Source: Prevotella sp. CAG:924
GTDB lineage: Bacteria; Bacteroidota; Bacteroidia; Bacteroidales; Bacteroidaceae
DNA length: 7,882 nucleotides
Direction: 5' to 3'
Assembly: GCA_000431975.1 (NCBI GenBank)
Contig: HF988526.1
Span: 1 to 7,882 of the forward strand
The translations under genes and the position numbers were made by a program. Under the pieces are notes generated by a model, which saw only the letters and a program-made list of their open reading frames with translations, had not been told where the DNA came from and ran no database searches. Positions 6,208-7,882 of the stretch are shown one piece after another; the first letter of the stretch is position 1; each line of letters opens with the position of its first letter.

Positions 6208-7752
6208 ATGTTTGAAAACCAACCTAAAGGCCTGTATGCATTAGCATTGGCCAACACGGGCGAGCGCTTTGGCTACTATACAATGCTCGCTATCTTCGTG
6301 CTTTTCCTGAAAGCCAACTTTGGCTTTACTCCCGGTGTGGCGGGCAGTATTTATGGTGCTTTCCTCGCTTTGGTGTATTTCCTGCCTCTTATCGGTGGTA
6401 TGCTTGCCGATAAGTTTGGCTTTAATAAGATGGTGACGCTTGGCATCGTGATTATGTTCTTCGGTTACATTTTCCTTGCTTTGCCTTTAGGCAGCAACAC
6501 CGTTGCTATTGTGGGAATGGCTGCTGCGTTGTTGCTTGTCTCGTTTGGTACGGGACTTTTTAAAGGTAATCTGCAGGTGATGGTGGGCAATCTCTATGAT
6601 GATCCCCGTTATGCCGATCGCCGTGACTCAGGCTTCTCTATTTTTTACATGGCTATCAATATCGGTGCAATGTTTGCTCCGGCCGCAGCTGTCGGTGTGA
6701 TGCACTATGTGCAGACACGTTGGAATGTCTCGGTTAATGATTCCTATCATTACGCTTTTGGCGTGGCATGTCTCTCACTGATCGTATCAATGGCCATCTA
6801 CTATGGCTTCCGTTCCTGGTACATGAAACCAGCGGTTGCTGAAACGGCCGCTGCAGCCAAGGATGGAAAAGAGCATGAGCAGAAATCTGTAGAGGAACTT
6901 ACTCCGAAGCAGACGAAAGATCGTGTTGTGGCGCTGATATTGGTCTTTGCAGTTGTAATCTTCTTCTGGATGGCCTTCCATCAGAATGGCCTGACACTGA
7001 CACTTTTTGCCGATGAGTTTACGGCCAAAAGTATTTCAGGTGTCGCTTCTATGCCTTTCGATGTGATTAATCTTGTGTTTTTTATCATCATTGTTTATGG
7101 TCTCTTCGGATTGTTCCAGTCTAATACAGGGCGTGGACGGTTGATCTCATTGGTAGTTATTGTGGTTTTTGCGGCTCTGTTAGGTTATCAGTACACCTCT
7201 CTGCCTGGCTCTACAATGATCGATGCACCGATCTTCCAGCAGTTCAATCCTTGCTTCGTAGTGCTTCTGACACCTGTCAGCGTGGCTATCTTCTCTGCGA
7301 TGGCTAAGCGTCATTGCGAGCCGTCTGCTCCACGTAAGATCGCCATGGGTATGCTTGTGGCTGCTGTGGCTTACTGTTTGATGACCGTTGGCTCTATGGG
7401 TCTGGCTACGCCTGAGGCTCAGGAGGCTGCTGTGGCTAATAATACAGCTAGTTTTGTATCGCCCTATTGGCTGGTATTGACTTATCTGATTCTTACCTTC
7501 GGTGAACTCCTTCTTTCGCCTATCGGCATCTCTTTCGTATCAAAGGTGGCTCCTCCTAAATATAAAGGCGCCATGATGGGAGGATGGTTCGTCGCCACCG
7601 CCATCGGCAACTATCTGACCTCTATTCCTGCAATGCTATGGGGTAATGTACCTCTCTATGTTGTTTGGGGTGTACTTATTGCCCTTTGTCTTGTTGCTGC
7701 TATCTTTATGTTTGCTATTCTTAAGCGACTTGAGAAGGTGTGCAATGAATAA
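6208..7752 (+). CDS. POT/PTR-family (MFS) proton-dependent oligopeptide transporter
   Basis: An inner-membrane permease of 514 residues in the proton-coupled oligopeptide transporter branch of the major facilitator superfamily, expected to import di- and tripeptides. Family marks are ERFGYY (19-24), MFS motif A GGMLADKFG (63-71), GLFKGN with K120 (117-122), FYMAINIG (146-153), FFWMAFHQ in helix 7 (252-259), and FGELLLSPIG with E433 (431-440) followed by VAPP and GNYL. About 14 membrane helices can be drawn. Two points are odd. The first Glu of the ExxER motif is Asn (N16). The helix 6-7 linker (206-238) is hydrophilic, while an extra hydrophobic pair (about 284-303 and 311-330) sits between helices 7 and 8; most bacterial POTs carry their two extra helices between 6 and 7. 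I believe related Bacteroidota proteins share the N-terminal variant, but could not check, and the substrate is unproven. The gene starts 61 bases after the barrel gene with no TAnnTTTG box between, so it may be in the same transcript, which ends at the terminator after 7781. Confidence 0.93.
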   Translation: MFENQPKGLYALALANTGERFGYYTMLAIFVLFLKANFGFTPGVAGSIYGAFLALVYFLPLIGGMLADKFGFNKMVTLGIVIMFFGYIFLALPLGSNTVAIVGMAAALLLVSFGTGLFKGNLQVMVGNLYDDPRYADRRDSGFSIFYMAINIGAMFAPAAAVGVMHYVQTRWNVSVNDSYHYAFGVACLSLIVSMAIYYGFRSWYMKPAVAETAAAAKDGKEHEQKSVEELTPKQTKDRVVALILVFAVVIFFWMAFHQNGLTLTLFADEFTAKSISGVASMPFDVINLVFFIIIVYGLFGLFQSNTGRGRLISLVVIVVFAALLGYQYTSLPGSTMIDAPIFQQFNPCFVVLLTPVSVAIFSAMAKRHCEPSAPRKIAMGMLVAAVAYCLMTVGSMGLATPEAQEAAVANNTASFVSPYWLVLTYLILTFGELLLSPIGISFVSKVAPPKYKGAMMGGWFVATAIGNYLTSIPAMLWGNVPLYVVWGVLIALCLVAAIFMFAILKRLEKVCNE

Positions 7753-7781
7753 TACCTTTGCGGTCTAAAACAGCTATATAC

Positions 7782-7831
7782 TGCCGTACAGTTTCATGCA
7801 TGATACATGTCTGATGCTGTACGGCATTTTT
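7782..7831 (+). terminator. Intrinsic (Rho-independent) terminator after the transporter gene
   Basis: A perfect 10-bp inverted repeat, TGCCGTACAG at 7782-7791 and CTGTACGGCA at 7817-7826, is followed directly by five T (7827-7831). The 25-base loop is long but contains smaller nested palindromes (CATG at 7795-7798 or 7799-7802 pairing with CATG at 7806-7809) that could tighten it. The T run lies only on the plus-strand side, so it should terminate the rightward transcript 29 bases after the transporter stop codon. Confidence 0.85.
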
Positions 7832-7882
7832 CGTTTGGTGCAGGCTGGCTGTAGGTGTTTTGTCATTGTGGCATTTTATCTA
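7832..7882. other. Window end, nothing recognised
   Basis: The last 51 bases after the terminator contain no TAnnTTTG box, start codon context or repeat that I can support. They are presumably the upstream region of whatever gene lies beyond the window. Confidence 0.4.

Overview
The window looks like chromosomal DNA from a member of the Bacteroidota, most likely Bacteroidales of the Prevotella/Bacteroides type. Four things point there. One protein carries a CHU_C / gliding-motility-associated C-terminal domain, the sorting signal of the type IX secretion system found in this phylum. There is a small outer-membrane barrel of the PorT-like kind. The likely promoters carry the TAnnTTTG -7 box typical of the phylum. 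The genes begin after A-rich leaders without a clear Shine-Dalgarno sequence. I see no mobile elements, CRISPR arrays, rRNA or tRNA genes, and the coding density is that of ordinary core genome.

Layout, left to right. Bases 1-205 are non-coding. Two genes follow on the minus strand: uvrA (206-3052), the damage-recognition ATPase of nucleotide excision repair, and upstream of it a small secreted protein with a PKD-like domain and a CHU_C domain (3167-3874). A 180-base divergent intergenic region (3875-4054) holds a likely promoter facing each way. To the right, on the plus strand, lie a secreted LysM plus type I periplasmic-binding-fold protein (4055-5407), an outer-membrane beta-barrel protein only 7 bases behind it (5415-6146), and a POT/PTR-family peptide transporter (6208-7752). 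The rightward set ends at a strong intrinsic terminator (7782-7831).

How the genes may fit together. The three central genes all act in the envelope: a likely T9SS-exported protein, a periplasmic protein with a peptidoglycan-binding LysM domain, and an outer-membrane barrel. The LysM protein and the barrel almost certainly form an operon. A link between them and the divergent CHU_C protein is only an inference from position. uvrA has no recognisable promoter of its own in the 114 bases before it and may be read from the CHU_C promoter. The transporter is probably in the rightward transcript, but its function looks independent.

I do not see a clearly new biological system. The points most worth a second look are the LysM/binding-fold/barrel module with no transport partner, a POT transporter whose extra helix pair sits in an unusual place and whose ExxER motif is altered, and a UvrA that has lost all four ligands of its first zinc module.
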